Part shown: positions 1-8,842 of the stretch, piece by piece | Layout of the letters: each line of letters starts with the position of its first letter | How positions within the stretch are numbered: the first letter of the stretch is position 1 | DNA from: Leisingera thetidis | Lineage (GTDB): Bacteria; Pseudomonadota; Alphaproteobacteria; Rhodobacterales; Rhodobacteraceae | Direction of reading: 5' to 3' | DNA: 64,000 bases | Assembly: GCF_025857195.1 (NCBI RefSeq) | Contig: NZ_CP109787.1 | Location: forward strand, 437,501 to 501,500 | Made by a program: the position numbers and the translations under genes | Notes under the pieces: model-generated | The model's database searches: none | Seen by the model: the letters and a program-made list of their open reading frames with translations, nothing else | Told to the model about the DNA's origin: nothing

Positions 1-2670
1 GGGGAGGACGGCACCGGGTGGCTGGCAGACGCACAGGCGCAGCGGGCCTGCCTGCGGGCGGCGGAAACCGCGGTGACGCTGGCAAATTACATCCGCCTGC
101 TGGGCTGGGACGCGCGTGCCCACACCGGCGCGGCCAGTGACGTGCACCTGGGCGGGCTTGCGGTGCAGGCCGGGCTGGCGGCGTGGGAAAACGGCGCGCT
201 GAGGAACCCCTTCCTCGGCAGCCGCTTCGGCATCGCCGCCGTCACCACCACGCTGGAACTGGCGCCTGATCTGCCGCTGGTTCCGGGGCAGAAACCGGGG
301 CCGGGCTACCGCTACGGGCTCGGCGCCCATGCCAAAAGCGCCGCCACCCGCGACCCTTATGCCAAGCGCCGGTTCAGGGACGGGCCGCACCCGTTCGAGA
401 CCCTGAAAAGGGTGGAGGATCCCACCACCTATATCGACGAGGTGAACGTCGCGCGCGTTCCGAAACGCGCCGACATGTTTGCCCGCGCCCTGTTCGGCGA
501 CCTCGGCAAAGCCCCGCAGGAGGCGGCAAAGAACGGCAACTACGTCCGCAAATCCTCCTCTGCCTTTGCCTTCCGCTCTTCGCTCGCGGCCTTCGTGCTG
601 CTGCAGGACGGCGCAGCCGCGCCGCAGGCCGCCCCCGGCGCCGCCGACGCCGCCCGCAACGCCGCCAATATCAAGGCCGCGGCCTATTTCCTCGGCTGCG
701 ATGCGGTCGGCATCTCGCGCTGCCCGGACTGGGCCTATTACTCGCATGATGCGGCGGGGGAAAAACTGGATCCCTATCACGAGAACGCCATCAGCATCAT
801 CATCGACCAGGGGCACGAGACGATGGAGGGCGCCTCCGGCGACGACTGGATCGCATGTGCCCAGTCGATGCGCGCCTACCTGCGGTTCTCGCTCCTGGGC
901 GGGGTCATCGCGCAGCAAGTCCGCAACCTCGGCTATACCGCCCGCGTCCATTCAGTGATGGACGGCGAGGTGCTGCAGCCGCCGCTGCTGCTTCTGTCAG
1001 GCCTCGGCGAGGTCTCCCGCATTGGCGAGGTGATCCTGAACCCCTTCCTCGGCCCCCGCCTGAAATCCGGCGCCATCACCACCAGCTTGCCGATGACCCA
1101 CGACAAGCCCGTGGACTTCGGGTTGCAGCGGTTTTGCGAGGCCTGCAACAAATGCGCCCGTGAATGCCCCTCGGGTGCCATCACCGCCGGGCCGAAGCTG
1201 ATGTTCAACGGCTACGAGATCTGGAAATCCGACAGCCAGAAATGCACCACCTACCGGGTCACCGTGCCGGGCGGCGCGATGTGCGGCCGCTGCATGAAGA
1301 CCTGCCCCTGGAACCTCGAAGGCCTGTTTGCCGAAGCCCCCTTCCGCTGGGCCGCGATGAACATCCCTGGCAGCGCGCCTCTTCTGGCCAAACTCGACGA
1401 CGCGCTGGGCAACGGCGAGGTGAACGCGGCCAAGAAATGGTGGTGGGATCTGGAGATGGAGGACGACGGCCCCTATGCCCCCTCGCGGCATCCGGTCAAC
1501 GCCCGCAAGCTGGCCAGGGATCTGGATCTGAAATACGAGGATCAGACCCTGGCGGTCTACCCGGCGCCGCTGGCACCGCCGCCCTATGCCTGGCCTGCGC
1601 CGATGGACCGCGAGGCGGGCATCGCGGCCTATCAGGCGATGATCCCCGCCGCCGAGCACAAGCGCCGCCGCGCCGCGGGCCTGCCGCCGGAGCATGTGTA
1701 TGCCGCAGATCAGGGTTCCGCGCCGGTGATGCGGGTGCGCCTGTCCAAGGTCGAACACATGACGGACGCCGTCACAAAGTACGAATTCTCGATGCCGGAC
1801 GGATCGCCCCTGCCGCCCGCCGCCGCAGGCGCCCATATCGGCGTGGTGGTGGCCCCGGAATACTTCCGCCAGTATTCGCTGTCGGGCGATCCCGCCGACA
1901 CCTCCAGATACCAGATCGCGGTGCTGCGCGAGGACGCAGGCCGCGGCGGCTCGCGCCTCCTGCACCGGATCTTCGAGGAGGGGCGGATGGTGTTCATCTC
2001 CAAACCGGTCAACCATTTCCCGCTGGTTGAGGACGCCGCCAGATCCTACCTGATGGGCGGCGGCATCGGGGTGACGCCGATGATCGCCATGGCCCACCGC
2101 CTGCACGCCTTGGGCCGCGATTTCGAGTTCCGCTATTCATGCTCGGAATTGGCAGGCGCAGGGTTTCTTGAGGATCTGAAAAGGGTGCCGTGGGCTGATA
2201 AAGTGCATCTCCATTTCTCGGATCAGGGCACCCGCGCGGACCTGAAGGAGGTGCTGCGCTACCAGGAAGGCAGCCATGTCTACACCTGCGGTCCGGATGC
2301 CTACATGCAGGCGGTGCTGGACACCGCGCGGGCCAACGGCTTCCCGGAGGAAAACTGCCGCATGGAGTATTTCTCGGTTCCTGAGCAGCCCGAATATGAA
2401 AACCATCCTTTCACCCTGAAGCTGGCGAAATCGGGGCGGGAAATCCGGGTGCCCGCAGAAAAGACGGCGGCAGACGTGCTGGCGGAAAGCGGCATCCATG
2501 TGGACGTGAAATGCTCCGACGGTATCTGCGGTGTCTGCAAATGCGGGCTGGTCTCGGGGGAGGCGGATCACCGTGACTTCGTGCTGTCGAACAAGCAGCG
2601 CCAAGGCGCCATCATCCTCTGCCAGTCCCGCGCGCTGGAACCGGAGGGCGTGCTGGAAATCGACCTGTGA
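1..2670 (+). CDS. Reductive dehalogenase fused to FAD/NAD and 2Fe-2S reductase domains (5' end outside window)
   Basis: Probable cobalamin- and Fe-S-dependent reductive dehalogenase of the catabolic, self-sufficient type (Comamonas BhbA, Nitratireductor RdhA). The frame is open from base 1, so the N-terminus lies upstream; an in-frame GTG at 73 is unlikely to be the real start. Two ferredoxin-type motifs are visible, CEACNKCARECP near codon 379 and CGRCMKTCPW near codon 428, as in the RdhA core. They are followed by a flavin-reductase module with RQYSLSG (about codon 623) and the nucleotide-binding GGGIGVTPM (about codon 687), then a plant-type 2Fe-2S domain with CSDGICGVC near codon 839. Such fusions draw electrons from NAD(P)H directly and act on halogenated aromatics in the cytoplasm. 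No Tat signal can be judged because the 5' end is missing. The substrate is unknown. Confidence 0.87.
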   Translation, partial: GEDGTGWLADAQAQRACLRAAETAVTLANYIRLLGWDARAHTGAASDVHLGGLAVQAGLAAWENGALRNPFLGSRFGIAAVTTTLELAPDLPLVPGQKPGPGYRYGLGAHAKSAATRDPYAKRRFRDGPHPFETLKRVEDPTTYIDEVNVARVPKRADMFARALFGDLGKAPQEAAKNGNYVRKSSSAFAFRSSLAAFVLLQDGAAAPQAAPGAADAARNAANIKAAAYFLGCDAVGISRCPDWAYYSHDAAGEKLDPYHENAISIIIDQGHETMEGASGDDWIACAQSMRAYLRFSLLGGVIAQQVRNLGYTARVHSVMDGEVLQPPLLLLSGLGEVSRIGEVILNPFLGPRLKSGAITTSLPMTHDKPVDFGLQRFCEACNKCARECPSGAITAGPKLMFNGYEIWKSDSQKCTTYRVTVPGGAMCGRCMKTCPWNLEGLFAEAPFRWAAMNIPGSAPLLAKLDDALGNGEVNAAKKWWWDLEMEDDGPYAPSRHPVNARKLARDLDLKYEDQTLAVYPAPLAPPPYAWPAPMDREAGIAAYQAMIPAAEHKRRRAAGLPPEHVYAADQGSAPVMRVRLSKVEHMTDAVTKYEFSMPDGSPLPPAAAGAHIGVVVAPEYFRQYSLSGDPADTSRYQIAVLREDAGRGGSRLLHRIFEEGRMVFISKPVNHFPLVEDAARSYLMGGGIGVTPMIAMAHRLHALGRDFEFRYSCSELAGAGFLEDLKRVPWADKVHLHFSDQGTRADLKEVLRYQEGSHVYTCGPDAYMQAVLDTARANGFPEENCRMEYFSVPEQPEYENHPFTLKLAKSGREIRVPAEKTAADVLAESGIHVDVKCSDGICGVCKCGLVSGEADHRDFVLSNKQRQGAIILCQSRALEPEGVLEIDL

Positions 2671-2682
2671 GCAACTGGCGGT

Positions 2683-2753
2683 GCAATTTTCTTAAGTTAA
2701 GAAAATTGCCAAAAGTTTTATGAAAACTTTTGCGCGCGGGGCAGACGCCCCGC
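2683..2753. repeat. Three consecutive inverted repeats between convergent genes
   Basis: Three perfect inverted repeats lie head to tail just after the dehalogenase: 13-bp arms at 2683-2695 and 2697-2709 with a single central G; 9-bp arms at 2711-2719 and 2723-2731; 7-bp arms at 2736-2742 and 2747-2753. The first two are A/T-rich in an otherwise GC-rich region. They sit between convergent genes, so they could form a bidirectional terminator or a mobile palindromic repeat unit. The rest of the gap up to 2900 shows no gene. Confidence 0.7.
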
Positions 2754-2900
2754 AGCCGAAGGCCCGCGGCACTGCGGCAACCGCACAAGCCGCCAGCATG
2801 ATGCGCCGGGGCTGCCCTCCATCCCGCGGCCCGGCGCGGCCTCCAGATCAGCAGTGCCATTGTGCTGCCCTCCCGGCGGCAGGCCAACGGGCGGCAAGAC

Positions 2901-4379
2901 CTACAGCGGCGATCCTTCGCGCATCTTGTCCTGCTCCGCCGGGGTCGGCGTGTGGTTGAACACATAGGCGGTGCGGCAGGCCTCCTCGCCGCCCAGTTCC
3001 CCGATCCTGCGGCGCTGATCGGCAAAGGCACGGGCATTGACCGCCTCCGGATCGCAGATCGCATGCAGCCGGCGCAGGCCTTCTGCCAGCGCCGCCCTGG
3101 TTTCCGGGTCGTCCACACCGTCCGCCGCCCGGTCCGCCTGTTCGTGCGGGTCGGCTTCCAGATCGAACAGCTGTGGCTGCAGCCCGGCGTAATGGACGTA
3201 TTTCCATTTGCCCCAGCGCACCATGAAGGCGCCGGTTTTGGAGCCGCCGTCGTGGTATTCGCTGAACCCGGTGCGGGTCTCGTCATACGGGGCGCTGGCG
3301 ATATGGCGCAGCGACACGCCCGGCAGCCCCGTGCCGTCTGCCGCGCCGCAGATCTCCCGCGCGGTGGCGGCAATGTCGGTCAGGCTGGTGCAGGTCGCCA
3401 CTCTTTGCCCTGCCGGAATGCCCGGCCCGGCGGCGATCATCGGCACGCCGGCGCTGGCCTCGTACATCACCTGCTTGGTCCAGAACCCCTGGTCCCCCAT
3501 CATGTCGCCGTGATCCGAAACATACAGGATCACCGTGTTCTCCAACTGGCCGCCCGCCTCCAGCGCCTTGATCACCCGCCCCGCGCAGTGATCCATGAAG
3601 GACGTGAGCCCGTAGTAGGCGGCCTTGGCCTCGCGCATCTTCCGTTCGTCGAAATAGTCATCGTAGTTGAAGAAGGCGGCGATATTGCGCAGCTCCGCAT
3701 GGTCCGGCAGCCCCTCGCCATAGCCCACCGGCAGGTCCATCTCTGCCGGGTCGTACAGGCTGTACCATTCCTCGGGGCAGGTGAGGGGGTAGTGCGGGCT
3801 GACCAGCGACACGAAGGCTGCCCAGGGCCGGTCCCGGCGCTTGGGGTCCGCCAGCCAGTCCTCTGCCGCCCGGGTGATGGCCAGGTCATAATCGGTATAG
3901 GTGCTGGAGCCTGTGCCGACATCGCCCGCCAGTTCCGCCGCCGAGTCATAGGGCGGCGGGTTCTCCCGCAGGAGCCCGATCGCCCAGCCGACACCGCCAA
4001 CCACATGCATCGGCAGGATCTCCTCGCTGAACCCGTTGTCCTCCTCGCCCGAGCGGAAGTGCAGCTTGCCGATCGACACCACCTCGCGCCCTGCGTCGCG
4101 CAGCTGATGCATCCAGCTGCGCGGGCTTCCGGCATAGGGCGTCGCGCTGTCCCAGTGGCCGGTCCTGTGCACCCAGTCGCCGCTGGCCAGCGCCGCCCGC
4201 GCGGGCACGCACATCGGCGACGGCGTATAGGCCGAAGTGAACATGGTGCCGCGCGCCGCCAGCGCATCCAGGGCCGGAGTCCGCACGATCGGATGGCCGG
4301 CGCATCCCATCGCATCCTTGCGGTGCTCGTCGGCGACGATAATGAGGAAATTGACCGGTGCCGTTTGAGCGCTGTTCAT
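2901..4379 (-). CDS. Sulfatase (formylglycine-dependent, Cys-type)
   Basis: A sulfate ester hydrolase of the alkaline-phosphatase superfamily, about 492 residues. The N-terminal metal-binding stretch (IIVADEHRKDAMG) is followed by the maturation motif C-V-P-A-R-A-A-L-A-S-G, whose Cys is converted to formylglycine by a sulfatase-modifying enzyme not encoded here. The C-terminal metal site appears as YVSDHGDMMGDQG. No signal peptide is seen, suggesting a cytoplasmic enzyme, as for choline-sulfatase-type proteins. I chose the ATG at 4379 because GGGAGGT precedes it at proper spacing; the frame extends upstream without a Shine-Dalgarno site. It is divergent from a LysR regulator. The substrate is not evident; choline sulfate is one possibility. 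Confidence 0.87.
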   Translation of the reverse strand: MNSAQTAPVNFLIIVADEHRKDAMGCAGHPIVRTPALDALAARGTMFTSAYTPSPMCVPARAALASGDWVHRTGHWDSATPYAGSPRSWMHQLRDAGREVVSIGKLHFRSGEEDNGFSEEILPMHVVGGVGWAIGLLRENPPPYDSAAELAGDVGTGSSTYTDYDLAITRAAEDWLADPKRRDRPWAAFVSLVSPHYPLTCPEEWYSLYDPAEMDLPVGYGEGLPDHAELRNIAAFFNYDDYFDERKMREAKAAYYGLTSFMDHCAGRVIKALEAGGQLENTVILYVSDHGDMMGDQGFWTKQVMYEASAGVPMIAAGPGIPAGQRVATCTSLTDIAATAREICGAADGTGLPGVSLRHIASAPYDETRTGFSEYHDGGSKTGAFMVRWGKWKYVHYAGLQPQLFDLEADPHEQADRAADGVDDPETRAALAEGLRRLHAICDPEAVNARAFADQRRRIGELGGEEACRTAYVFNHTPTPAEQDKMREGSPL

Positions 4380-4464
4380 GCTGACCTCCCGTTTGGCAGG
4401 CCGAACCACCATGGCCAGGGCTGCAGGGCATACTGTTCTGGAAATCCGCGCCGCAATCCAATAG

Positions 4465-4497
4465 ATAAATTTCCTATCGTCCAATAAGAAAATTTAT
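4465..4497. promoter_or_regulatory. Candidate operator between sulfatase and LysR gene
   Basis: An A/T-rich inverted repeat, ATAAATTT at 4465-4472 and AAATTTAT at 4490-4497, sits in the 126-bp divergent intergenic region just before the LysR start. LysR regulators commonly bind dyads in such positions, so autoregulation and control of the sulfatase are plausible. No experimental or comparative support is available here. Confidence 0.45.
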
Positions 4498-4505
4498 GGC
4501 CCGGC

Positions 4506-5369
4506 ATGGCGACACCGATGAAATGGCTGCACAGCTTCGAAGCCGTCGCACGGCTGGGCAGCATGACGCTTGCGGCGCAGGAGGTGGGCCTGACCCAAGC
4601 GGCGCTCAGCCAGCAGATGCAGGCGCTGGAAACCCAGCTGAAGCTGCAGCTGTTCAACCGGGAGCCCCGCGGCGTTTCGCTGACCCCCGCCGGCGCCCGG
4701 TTCTACAGCGACATTTCCCCCGGACTGGAACAGATCGGCAATGCCCTGAAACGCTACCGGCAGCCCCGGAGCAGCCGCCTGCGCATCCTGTCGAACGCCA
4801 GTTTCGCGCTGCGCTGGCTGTTTCCCAATCTGCCCCGCTTCCAGGCCGGCCACCCCGCCATTCAGGTGGAAGTCCGTACCGCCCTGTGGCGCCCGGAGCA
4901 TCACGGCTACGGCCCGGATGCGGAGATTTTTCTTGGCGGCCCGGTCCGGCCGGCGCCTGCCAGGGCGATCGTGCGGTGCCAGCTGGTGGCGGTCCGGGCC
5001 GCCGCCAGCCCCGAGGACCCCGGGGACGCGCCGCTGCCGGTCATCCGCATCAGCGGCCAGGAGAGCCTTTTCGAGGAATGGCTCAAAACGCCGTATTTTG
5101 CAGGCCGCACGGTCCGTCAGGACATCGAAGTGGACAGTGTGCACGCGGCGGTAAGCCTGGCCGCCGCCGGTGCCGGCTGGACGCTGAGCCCTTCGTTCCT
5201 GGTGCAGGCAGATGTGCAGGCCGGCCGGCTCTGCACCGCCGCCGCCGGGATAACGTCCCCCAAGCGTGCCTACTGGATGCAACTGAAAGACAGCCCCAGC
5301 GCAGCCGCCGAAGCCTTCCGCGACTGGATCGCCGGGGAGATGGCGCAGGCCGGGCAGGGAGCCGGCTAA
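4506..5369 (+). CDS. LysR-family transcriptional regulator
   Basis: A 287-residue DNA-binding regulator. Residues 5-65 form the LysR winged helix-turn-helix (FEAVARLGSM, then AALSQQMQALE and LTPAGARF). The remainder is a periplasmic-binding-protein-like effector domain of normal length, and its style (LRILSNASFALRWLFPNLPRF) resembles the GcvA/AmpR-like subgroup. It is divergent from the sulfatase, its most likely target. The ATG at 4506 has no strong Shine-Dalgarno sequence; an in-frame ATG at 4518 is an alternative. The coinducer is unknown. Confidence 0.9.
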   Translation: MATPMKWLHSFEAVARLGSMTLAAQEVGLTQAALSQQMQALETQLKLQLFNREPRGVSLTPAGARFYSDISPGLEQIGNALKRYRQPRSSRLRILSNASFALRWLFPNLPRFQAGHPAIQVEVRTALWRPEHHGYGPDAEIFLGGPVRPAPARAIVRCQLVAVRAAASPEDPGDAPLPVIRISGQESLFEEWLKTPYFAGRTVRQDIEVDSVHAAVSLAAAGAGWTLSPSFLVQADVQAGRLCTAAAGITSPKRAYWMQLKDSPSAAAEAFRDWIAGEMAQAGQGAG

Positions 5370-5408
5370 GGAAGGCAGACTCCGGCGGCTGATAGCCAAG
5401 CCGCACTA

Positions 5409-5789
5409 TCAGGTGGTTTTCTTCTCCGCCTCCGCGGCCGCGTCATATTCCGCCCGCGCCGCATCGATCACCGGCAGATGCTCCAGCGCCCAATGCCCCA
5501 GCGCGCGCAGCGGCTCGCGGAACGACTCCCCCAGCGGCGTCAGCGCGTATTCCACCTTGGGCGGGATCGTCGGGTAATAGGTGCGGCTGACCAGCCCGTC
5601 ACGCTCCAGGCTGCGCAGGGTCAGGCTCAGCATCCGCTGGGAAATCCCCAAATTCCGCTTCAGCTCGTTGAACCGCAGCACCCCGTATTGCGCCAGCGAG
5701 ATCACCACCAGCACGCTCCAGCGGTCCCCGACCCGCGACAGCACCTCGTTTATGCGGCTGCAGTCCGGGCATTTGGCGGCGTCTGCCAT
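5409..5789 (-). CDS. HxlR-family transcriptional regulator
   Basis: A 126-residue winged-helix regulator of the HxlR (MarR-like) family. It begins with the usual Cys-containing N-terminus (CPDCSRINEVL), followed by GDRWSVLVVISL, RFNELKRNLGISQRMLS and the wing segment PPKVEYALTPLG. The family acts as a dimer and often senses quinones, aldehydes or oxidants through the N-terminal Cys. It is divergent from a nitroreductase, the usual arrangement for HxlR regulators of nitroreductase or quinone reductase genes. Confidence 0.9.
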   Translation of the reverse strand: MADAAKCPDCSRINEVLSRVGDRWSVLVVISLAQYGVLRFNELKRNLGISQRMLSLTLRSLERDGLVSRTYYPTIPPKVEYALTPLGESFREPLRALGHWALEHLPVIDAARAEYDAAAEAEKKTT

Positions 5790-5855
5790 GGCGGTTCCTT
5801 CCGTGTTACCGGGGCTCAGACCTGTGCCTTCTTGCGCCCCTTCCAGTGCCCCTTA

Positions 5856-5877
5856 TATAGCCAGTCACAAATCTATA
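5856..5877. promoter_or_regulatory. Candidate HxlR operator / divergent promoter
   Basis: The 124-bp region between the HxlR and nitroreductase starts holds a short dyad TATAG-N12-CTATA (5856-5860 and 5873-5877) in its only A/T-rich stretch. This position suits a shared promoter and an operator for the HxlR protein. The assignment is by position and symmetry only. Confidence 0.4.
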
Positions 5878-5913
5878 CCACCCTTGGAAACCTGCCGTGA
5901 AAGGATCAAAGAG

Positions 5914-6555
5914 ATGAGCACGAGCACCCTGATCGAGAAGCTGAACTGGCGCTATGCCACCAAGAAGATGGACCCCGCCAAATCCGTGCCGCGGGAAAAG
6001 GTGGAGCAGATCCTCGAGGCGGTCCGCATGGCGCCGACCTCCTCCGGCACCCAGCCGTTCGAGGTGTTTGTCATCACCAGCCCCGAGGTCCGCGCGCGGA
6101 TCCGCCCGCACGCCTGGGATCAGGCCCAGATCACCGACGGCTCGCATCTGTTGGTTTTTGCCGCCTGGGACAACTACTCCGAAGACCGCATCGACGCCGT
6201 CACCCGCCAGATGACCGAGGAACGCGGCGAGATCCCGATGCTGAACCAGTATTACGACAACCTCAAGGCCACTTACCTGCCGCGCGAGGAACGCACCAAC
6301 CACGATCACGCCGCCCGCCAGGCCTATATCGCGCTGGGCTTTGCCCTGGCCGCCGCGGCAGAGCTGGAAGTGGACAGCACGCCGATGGAAGGCTTCGACC
6401 CGGCAAAGGTCGATGACATCCTGGGCCTCCGGGACAAGGGTCTGCGCTCGGTGGTGCTGCTGCCGCTGGGCTACCGCCAGGAGGAAGGCGACTGGCTCCT
6501 GCCGATGAAGAAGGTGCGCAAATCCCGCGACACCATCGTGACCGAGATCGCCTGA
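5914..6555 (+). CDS. NAD(P)H-dependent nitroreductase family protein
   Basis: A 213-residue FMN-dependent oxidoreductase of the nitroreductase (NfsB-like) family. The N-terminal helix and FMN-contacting segment are seen as WRYATKKMDP; RMAPTSSGTQPFEVF is the typical FMN/active-site region, and the C-terminal segment reads LLPLGYRQEEGDW. Such enzymes reduce quinones, nitro compounds or other electrophiles in the cytoplasm. I placed the start at the ATG at 5914 after AAGGATCAAAGAG; an upstream extension of the frame runs through the divergent promoter and is not used. It is probably controlled by the divergent HxlR protein. Confidence 0.9.
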   Translation: MSTSTLIEKLNWRYATKKMDPAKSVPREKVEQILEAVRMAPTSSGTQPFEVFVITSPEVRARIRPHAWDQAQITDGSHLLVFAAWDNYSEDRIDAVTRQMTEERGEIPMLNQYYDNLKATYLPREERTNHDHAARQAYIALGFALAAAAELEVDSTPMEGFDPAKVDDILGLRDKGLRSVVLLPLGYRQEEGDWLLPMKKVRKSRDTIVTEIA

Positions 6556-6618
6556 GGCGGACGGCGCGGGCGGCAGGCGGCGGACCGGCCGCTTGCCGCT
6601 GCTGCCGCCAGCTTCCCC

Positions 6619-6647
6619 TTGCGCGCAGCCGGGAATCCGCCTATACG
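6619..6647 (+). promoter_or_regulatory. Candidate rpsA promoter
   Basis: TTGCGC at 6619-6624 and TATACG at 6642-6647 are separated by exactly 17 bp, a good housekeeping sigma-factor promoter for this group. It would place transcription start near 6654, leaving a leader of about 175 nt before rpsA. Inferred from sequence only. Confidence 0.55.
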
Positions 6648-6653
6648 CGCGCT

Positions 6654-6829
6654 GTCAATACAGGGGCGGCCAACGCCCGGGTGGCATATCTGAGCAGGGC
6701 TGAGGACCACCTCGGCCCTTTGTGTTTGTTGATCAGATGTGCTTCGGGCCACGTTCTGTAGGGCGAAACCAAGACCGGCGGAGACAACCGCCCGGCCGGA
6801 AAACTTTAGTAAAGGAAACCTGAGACCTC
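6654..6829 (+). promoter_or_regulatory. Long structured 5' leader of rpsA
   Basis: About 175 nt separate the predicted promoter from the rpsA start. The leader contains several GC-rich complementary segments; the clearest is GGCGG-AGACAA-CCGCC near 6778-6793, followed by an A-rich unstructured stretch before the start codon. Ribosomal protein S1 autoregulates its translation in enterobacteria through structured leader RNA, so this region is a candidate for comparable control. No protein-coding gene is seen between 6556 and 6829. Confidence 0.4.
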
Positions 6830-8509
6830 ATGGCTCAAAACACATCGATGGAGGAATTCGAAGCCCTCCTGAACGAAAGCTTCGAAATGGACACTCCGGA
6901 CGAAGGTTCGGTTGTCAAAGGCAAAGTGCTGGCAATCGAAGCCGGCCAGGCCATCATCGACGTCGGCTACAAGATGGAAGGCCGCGTTGATCTGAAAGAA
7001 TTCGCAAATCCCGGCGAAGCGCCCGAAATCGCCGTTGGCGACGAGGTCGAAGTCTATCTGCGCTCGGCTGAAAACGCCCGCGGCGAAGCCGTCATCTCCC
7101 GCGAGATGGCCCGCCGCGAAGAAGCCTGGGACCGCCTGGAAAAAGCCTACGCAGACGATCAGCGCGTCGAAGGCGCGATCTTCGGCCGCGTCAAGGGCGG
7201 CTTCACCGTCGACCTCGGCGGCGCTGTTGCCTTCCTGCCCGGTTCGCAGGTTGACGTCCGCCCGGTGCGCGACGCCGGCCCGCTGATGGGTCTGAAGCAG
7301 CCGTTCCAGATCCTGAAGATGGACCGCCGCCGCGGCAACATCGTGGTGTCGCGCCGTGCGATCCTCGAAGAGTCCCGCGCCGAGCAGCGTGCCGAAGTCA
7401 TCGGCAACCTGACCGAAGGCCAGGCAGTGGACGGTGTCGTCAAGAACATCACCGAATACGGTGCGTTTGTTGACCTCGGCGGCGTTGACGGCCTGCTGCA
7501 CGTCACCGACATGGCATGGCGCCGTGTGAACCATCCTTCCGAGATCCTGTCGATCGGCGAAACCGTCAAGGTTCAGGTCATCAAGATCAACAAGGAAACC
7601 CACCGCATCTCCCTCGGCATGAAACAGCTGCAGGAAGACCCGTGGGATCTGGTTGGCGCCAAGTACCCGCTCTCCTCGGTCCACAAGGGCCGTGTCACCA
7701 ACATCACCGATTACGGTGCATTTGTTGAGCTGGAGCCGGGCGTCGAAGGTCTGGTGCACGTCTCCGAGATGTCCTGGACCAAGAAGAACGTCCACCCGGG
7801 CAAGATCGTTTCGACCTCGCAGGAAGTCGACGTCATGGTTCTGGAAATCGACGGTGCCAAGCGCCGCGTGTCCCTGGGCCTCAAGCAGACCATGCGCAAC
7901 CCGTGGGAAGTCTTCTCGGAAAACAACCCCGAGGGCACCCAGGTCGAAGGCGAAGTCAAGAACATCACCGAATTCGGTCTGTTCATCGGCCTCGAAGGCG
8001 ACATCGACGGCATGGTTCACCTCTCCGACCTGTCCTGGGACGAGCGCGGCGAAGATGCGATCCAGAACTACCGCAAAGGCGACGTGGTTCAGGCCGTTGT
8101 CTCCGAAGTGGACGTCGACAAAGAGCGTATCTCGCTGTCGATCAAAGCTCTGGGCGGCGACAAGTTCGCTGAAGCGGTTGGCGGCGTGAAGCGCGGCTCG
8201 ATCGTGACCGTGAACGTGACCGCAATCGAAGACGGCGGCATCGAAGTGGAATATGAAGGCATGAAGTCCTTCATCCGCCGCTCCGACCTGGCCCGCGACC
8301 GCGCCGACCAGCGCCCCGAGCGTTTCTCGGTTGGCGACAAGGTCGACGTCCGCGTCACCAACGTCGACTCCAAGACCCGCCGCCTGGGCCTGTCCATCAA
8401 GGCGCGCGAGATCGCGGAAGAAAAAGAAGCTGTCGAGCAGTACGGCTCCTCGGATTCCGGCGCATCGCTGGGCGACATCCTGGGCGCCGCGCTGAAGTCG
8501 GGCGACTAA
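6830..8509 (+). CDS. rpsA: 30S ribosomal protein S1
   Basis: The 559-residue protein has six S1/OB-fold repeats, seen as recurring segments such as VDGVVKNITEYGAFVDLGG, GRVTNITDYGAFVELEPG and GEVKNITEFGLFIGLEGD. S1 helps the 30S subunit bind and unfold mRNA at initiation. Length and domain number match alphaproteobacterial S1. Codon use is strongly biased to C-ending codons with some T, as expected for a highly expressed gene. It is followed by a clear intrinsic terminator, so it is probably monocistronic. Confidence 0.98.
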   Translation: MAQNTSMEEFEALLNESFEMDTPDEGSVVKGKVLAIEAGQAIIDVGYKMEGRVDLKEFANPGEAPEIAVGDEVEVYLRSAENARGEAVISREMARREEAWDRLEKAYADDQRVEGAIFGRVKGGFTVDLGGAVAFLPGSQVDVRPVRDAGPLMGLKQPFQILKMDRRRGNIVVSRRAILEESRAEQRAEVIGNLTEGQAVDGVVKNITEYGAFVDLGGVDGLLHVTDMAWRRVNHPSEILSIGETVKVQVIKINKETHRISLGMKQLQEDPWDLVGAKYPLSSVHKGRVTNITDYGAFVELEPGVEGLVHVSEMSWTKKNVHPGKIVSTSQEVDVMVLEIDGAKRRVSLGLKQTMRNPWEVFSENNPEGTQVEGEVKNITEFGLFIGLEGDIDGMVHLSDLSWDERGEDAIQNYRKGDVVQAVVSEVDVDKERISLSIKALGGDKFAEAVGGVKRGSIVTVNVTAIEDGGIEVEYEGMKSFIRRSDLARDRADQRPERFSVGDKVDVRVTNVDSKTRRLGLSIKAREIAEEKEAVEQYGSSDSGASLGDILGAALKSGD

Positions 8510-8535
8510 GCTCCGGCCTCACGGCGAAGACCCGG

Positions 8536-8567
8536 AAGGCCCCGCAGGTTTCTGCGGGGCCTTTTTT
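8536..8567 (+). terminator. Intrinsic terminator after rpsA
   Basis: A 12-bp GC-rich stem (AAGGCCCCGCAG paired with CTGCGGGGCCTT) with a short loop is followed by a run of T residues. It lies 27 bp after the rpsA stop codon. Confidence 0.92.
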
Positions 8568-8842
8568 CTGTCATTGGAGGCTGCGGCGGGCGCCCGGCGC
8601 CGGGCCGGTTTCTGCCGCAACCGGCGCCGAATCAAACCGCGCCGCCCTGGCCGCGCTGCCGCCGATGCCGCGCCGCGGCGGCGCCCGGCCGGCCGGGAAT
8701 GGCCGTTTGCGGCCGAAAAACCGGGTGAACAGCCGCCGATTTGCCTGCCGCAGCCGCGGCATTTTGTTCCCATTCACGGAATTTTCCCTATACTCTCAGA
8801 ATAATAGCCAAAACATTCCGGCGGCCTGGGAGGAAAAAGAAC

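Noticed and set aside
2862..4487. A 541-codon plus-strand frame across the sulfatase gene
   Set aside because: It is the antisense shadow of the sulfatase, which has catalytic motifs and a ribosome binding site; the plus-strand translation is Arg/Gly/His-rich and matches nothing.
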